This document shows positions 12,213 to 15,253 of a stretch of DNA of 15,253 bases, piece by piece (position 1 is the first letter of the stretch; each line of letters begins with the position of its first letter). The DNA is from JAGOBX01 sp036733285 (GTDB taxonomy: Bacteria > JAGOBX01): NCBI GenBank assembly GCA_036733285.1, contig DAINAU010000105.1, forward strand, positions 1 through 15,253, in the 5' to 3' direction. Both the position numbers and the translations under genes were made by a program. The notes under the pieces were generated by a model. It was not told where the DNA came from, did no database searches, and saw only the letters and a list, made by a program, of their open reading frames with translations.

Positions 12213-15200
12213 ATGTTTTTATCGGATGTTTCGGTTAAACGGCCTATAGCAATGTTATGCCTGATTATAGGTTTGACATTGCTCGGTTTTAACGCGTATA
12301 GAAAAATGGGAGTCGAACTTTTTCCTAAAATGGATATCCCGTATATTACCGTAACAGTTGTTTATCCCGGCGCGAGTTCCGATCAGTTGGAAGTGGACGT
12401 CGCTAAAAAAATTGAAAATCAAGTCGTATCAATAGCCGGTTTAAAACACGTAACTTCGTCCTGTATGGAAAACGCCGCAAATATTCTGCTTGAATTTGAG
12501 GTTGGAATAAATGTCGACGTCGCAGCCACGGACGTCCGCGAAAAAATCGATTTGATAAAAAAAGATTTGCCCGAAGACGCGGAAGATCCCGTTATCGTAA
12601 AATTTGACGTTAATTCAAAACCTGTCGTAAATCTCGCTTTAACCGGTTCTCAGTCTATCGAAGAGGTTTACGATTATGCGGATAATAAATTAAGAGATAA
12701 AATTTCGGTAATAAACGGAGTGGCGGACGTTACATTAATCGGCGGTTCTGAAAATGAAATACAGGTTTTGCTTGACAGAAATAAAACCGCTGCGCGCGGA
12801 TTGACAAGTTTAAATATAGTCAACTCTATTTCATCAGGAATCAAAACGATTCCTTCCGGGCGCGTAAAAGAACGCGACAGCGAGTATTCCGTCGAATTCC
12901 GCGGCGAATACGACGAATTTTCCGAAATCTCAAATTTTGAAGTCGCTAACCTTAACGGTCAAAGATGCTATATAAATAATATCGGAGAAGTCAGAAAAGC
13001 CTCAGGCGAACAGAGACAAAAAACTTTCGTGAACGGAACGCAGGCAATAGCTGTCAAAGTCGTGAAAAAATCCGACGCGAACACAGTTAAGGTTGTCAAT
13101 GATACCCGTAAAGCGGTCGAAAAAATTCAATCGGAATTGCCTAAAGGTATGAAACTTATATGGGTTAACGACGACGGAAAATTTATCGAGTCTTCGCTAA
13201 ACAGCGCTTGGAGCGACGTTTTTCAAGGAATTTTATTGACTGCCGCCATTCTGTTTTTCTTTTTATACAATGTCCGTTCTTTAATAATCGTCTGCATTTC
13301 AATGCCGCTCACCATAATAATCGGTCTATTTGTTATGAGTATGTTTGATTTCACTTTAAATATTTCCACGTTGCTCGCTATAGGAATGTCCGTAGGAATA
13401 CTTGTAACTAATTCAATAGTCATTCTTGAATCGATTGTAAAACATTTTGAAACAAGCGGAAACGCTTTCAAAGCTGCGGTTGAAGGCTCCGGGAAAGTCG
13501 GAATTGCGGTAATTGCGAGCGCAGGCACGAATTTAGTCGTATTGATTCCAATAGCTATGATGAAAGGATTCATAGCTTCGTTTTTAGGACCGCTCGCTAT
13601 GACTATGGCTATAATGACTTTAATATCTCTTTTTATCTCATTTACGCTGACTCCGCTGCTTGCTTCTTTGATTTTAAAAATTCGAGATAAAAATTCAAAA
13701 TCCATAATTTCAAAAATTGAAAAAATCTGGAATTCCGGATTTGATAAGATTTCGGATATATACAGGGCTTTTCTTGTGGTCAGCCTAAAACGAAAGACAA
13801 TAATCGTAATTGTTTTATCTTTGACCTTCCTGTTTATTTTTCATTCTTTAAAAGGATTTGGCGGTCTCGGTTTTTCTTTTGTTCAAGAGCCGGATATGGG
13901 ACAGTTAACGGTAAAACTCGAATTTCCCACATATTATAATATTAATCAAACCGAATTAAGAGTAAAACAAATTGAAAACAGAATTAAGGATACTCCCGAA
14001 TTAAAATCTATACTTACCACGATTGGAAAAGTGGACGGGATGATAGGTCAATCTTCCGAGGGAGTGTATTTAGCTCAAATAATCCTGAATTTTACCGATA
14101 AAGATAAACGCAAATTAAGTTTAGACGATATTCAAAAAATAGTCAGACCTAAATTAAAAGATCTACCGGATTGCATAATCACAGTAAGCGTGCCGAGTCC
14201 GGTAGGCGGAGCCGGAGCGGATTTGGAATTGGAATTCGCAGGAGACGACTTAAAAATACTTGACGATGCCGCTCTAAAACTTAAGGAATTAATTAATAAA
14301 ACAAGCGGTTTCAGAGACGTCGATGTTTCCGTTAGAACCGGAAAACCCAAAGTAAGAATTTTGCCGAACAGGGCAGTGTTATCGGATTTGAAAATTTCTC
14401 CGGTAACTTTAGGAATTTCATTGCGGGCTAATCTCGAGGGAATCGATGCCGGAGTTTTTAAAAAAGGCGATAGAAGTTATGACATTGTAGTCAAATATAA
14501 AGAAAAAGAAGGAAAAAATCAGATTAACCAATTTATGTTTCCCGGAAAGAACGGCAAACCCGTTACTCTCGAAACCCTTGGAAAAATCGAAGAAAAAATC
14601 AGTCCCGTTCAGATTACAAGAAAGGATAAACAACGGGTCTCAAAATTGTTTTGTAATCTTGACGATAAACCGCTCGGTATTGCGGCGCAGGATATTTCCA
14701 ATATAATAAAAGAAAATTTGAAGCTTCCAAACGGGTATAATTACAAATTTACCGGAATGTTTGAACGGATGGAGGAAAGCCAGCTTGCAATAGGCGAAGC
14801 CGGAATTATAGCTATGATATTGCTTGTTCTTACGCTCGCGGCTATTCTCGAATCTTATAAACAACCCATAATTATACTTTTGACTTTGCCGCTAATGATT
14901 CCCGGTATGTTCTGGGGATTGTATCTTGCAGGATTTAGTATTTCCATATTTGTCAGCATGTCCGCGGTTATGATGATTGGAATCGTCGTCAATAACGCCA
15001 TACTGATTGTGGAAGACTATAATTTCTTTGTCAGGAAAAAAATACCAAAAGGCGCAGCTATGACCAAAGCGTCAGTAAACCAGTTGAGACCTATTATAAT
15101 GATTACGCTTGCGGCAGTACTGGGAATGTGGCCGCTTGCGGCGGGCAGAGGAATCGGCTCAGAACTCAGAAACGACATAGGCGTTTCATCCGTAGGCGGA

Positions 15201-15253
15201 ATACTGGTTTCAGGAATATTAACTATAATTGTAATTCCTCTGGCGTTTAATCT
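12213..15253 (+). CDS. RND efflux pump inner-membrane subunit, HAE1/AcrB-like (3' end beyond window)
   Basis: This is the ion-driven drug or metabolite pump that works with the adaptor and channel encoded upstream. 1013 codons are visible without interruption; family members are about 1020-1050 aa, so only the extreme C-terminus is missing. The start ATG has GGAGG 6 bases upstream. The N-terminus is typical (MFLSDVSVKRPIAML; GVELFPKMDIPYITVTVVYP; PGASSDQLEVDVAKKIENQV). Two repeats each hold a periplasmic porter region and a membrane bundle (about 335-480 and 845 onward). In TM4 the sequence is GILVTNSIVILES (Thr399-Asn400), and in TM10 it is GIVVNNAILIVED (Asn927). AcrB has Asp407-Asp408 and Lys940 at these places, so the classical proton-relay triad is absent. 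Substrate unknown. Confidence 0.93.
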   Translation, partial: MFLSDVSVKRPIAMLCLIIGLTLLGFNAYRKMGVELFPKMDIPYITVTVVYPGASSDQLEVDVAKKIENQVVSIAGLKHVTSSCMENAANILLEFEVGINVDVAATDVREKIDLIKKDLPEDAEDPVIVKFDVNSKPVVNLALTGSQSIEEVYDYADNKLRDKISVINGVADVTLIGGSENEIQVLLDRNKTAARGLTSLNIVNSISSGIKTIPSGRVKERDSEYSVEFRGEYDEFSEISNFEVANLNGQRCYINNIGEVRKASGEQRQKTFVNGTQAIAVKVVKKSDANTVKVVNDTRKAVEKIQSELPKGMKLIWVNDDGKFIESSLNSAWSDVFQGILLTAAILFFFLYNVRSLIIVCISMPLTIIIGLFVMSMFDFTLNISTLLAIGMSVGILVTNSIVILESIVKHFETSGNAFKAAVEGSGKVGIAVIASAGTNLVVLIPIAMMKGFIASFLGPLAMTMAIMTLISLFISFTLTPLLASLILKIRDKNSKSIISKIEKIWNSGFDKISDIYRAFLVVSLKRKTIIVIVLSLTFLFIFHSLKGFGGLGFSFVQEPDMGQLTVKLEFPTYYNINQTELRVKQIENRIKDTPELKSILTTIGKVDGMIGQSSEGVYLAQIILNFTDKDKRKLSLDDIQKIVRPKLKDLPDCIITVSVPSPVGGAGADLELEFAGDDLKILDDAALKLKELINKTSGFRDVDVSVRTGKPKVRILPNRAVLSDLKISPVTLGISLRANLEGIDAGVFKKGDRSYDIVVKYKEKEGKNQINQFMFPGKNGKPVTLETLGKIEEKISPVQITRKDKQRVSKLFCNLDDKPLGIAAQDISNIIKENLKLPNGYNYKFTGMFERMEESQLAIGEAGIIAMILLVLTLAAILESYKQPIIILLTLPLMIPGMFWGLYLAGFSISIFVSMSAVMMIGIVVNNAILIVEDYNFFVRKKIPKGAAMTKASVNQLRPIIMITLAAVLGMWPLAAGRGIGSELRNDIGVSSVGGILVSGILTIIVIPLAFN

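Noticed and set aside
13223..13705. 160-codon minus-strand frame within the RND gene.
   Set aside because: It is antisense to strongly supported coding sequence (TM4 region of the pump), lacks a ribosome binding site, and matches nothing recognisable.
1..15253. CRISPR array, phage module, toxin-antitoxin pair or defence island.
   Set aside because: No regularly spaced repeats, phage structural genes or recognisable antitoxin/defence proteins were found. The accessory protein at 8290-8637 is better explained as part of the insertion element.

Overview
The window is AT-rich DNA from a Gram-negative-type (diderm) bacterium. Two putative outer-envelope lipoproteins and an RND efflux pump imply an outer membrane, and a class A penicillin-binding protein implies peptidoglycan. 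The lineage cannot be fixed from the sequence. The style (short intergenic gaps, AT-rich codons, tRNA without encoded CCA) would fit Elusimicrobiota or similar AT-rich diderm groups, but this is a weak guess.

Left half (1-5952): every gene lies on the minus strand and is housekeeping. In transcription order they are proS (prolyl-tRNA synthetase), a class I/II PLP aminotransferase closed by a strong hairpin terminator, a site-2-protease-type M50 metalloprotease followed 6 bp later by tsaE (tRNA t6A synthesis), an unrecognised Lys/Glu-rich protein with its own promoter, a tRNA-Glu(CTC), and the 5' part of a PBP1A-like transglycosylase/transpeptidase that runs off the left edge.

Middle (5953-8660): a gene-poor, mobile-element region. 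After about 500 bp with inverted repeats but no gene come a 235-bp internally deleted insertion-sequence relic (6475-6709), a short decayed AT-rich stretch, and a full-length relative of the relic (about 6891-8656). The full element has two divergent genes, a DDE transposase on the minus strand and a small Cys-containing accessory protein on the plus strand. They share a 66-bp spacer holding a perfect 18-bp palindrome. The relic matches both ends of the full copy without gaps and has a single junction at the pentamer AATTG, so it is a two-ended, MITE-like derivative.

Right half (8662-15253): a plus-strand efflux operon. A consensus promoter (TTGACA-N17-TATAAT) starts immediately at the element's right end and overlaps two TGAC-N6-GTCA operator-like sites. 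It reads into a tetR-family repressor gene whose C-terminal part is displaced into another frame, then a TolC-like outer-membrane lipoprotein, a membrane-fusion lipoprotein, and an RND inner-membrane pump cut by the right edge. Together these would form a tripartite pump under local TetR control. Two lesions sit at its control point (element insertion at the promoter, frameshift in the repressor), which suggests altered or constitutive expression. The pump also lacks the Asp-Asp/Lys proton-relay residues of AcrB.

The points most worth checking are the paired full and deleted element, the IS/promoter/tetR-frameshift combination, and the unusual RND relay residues. No CRISPR array, phage module or recognisable novel defence system was found.
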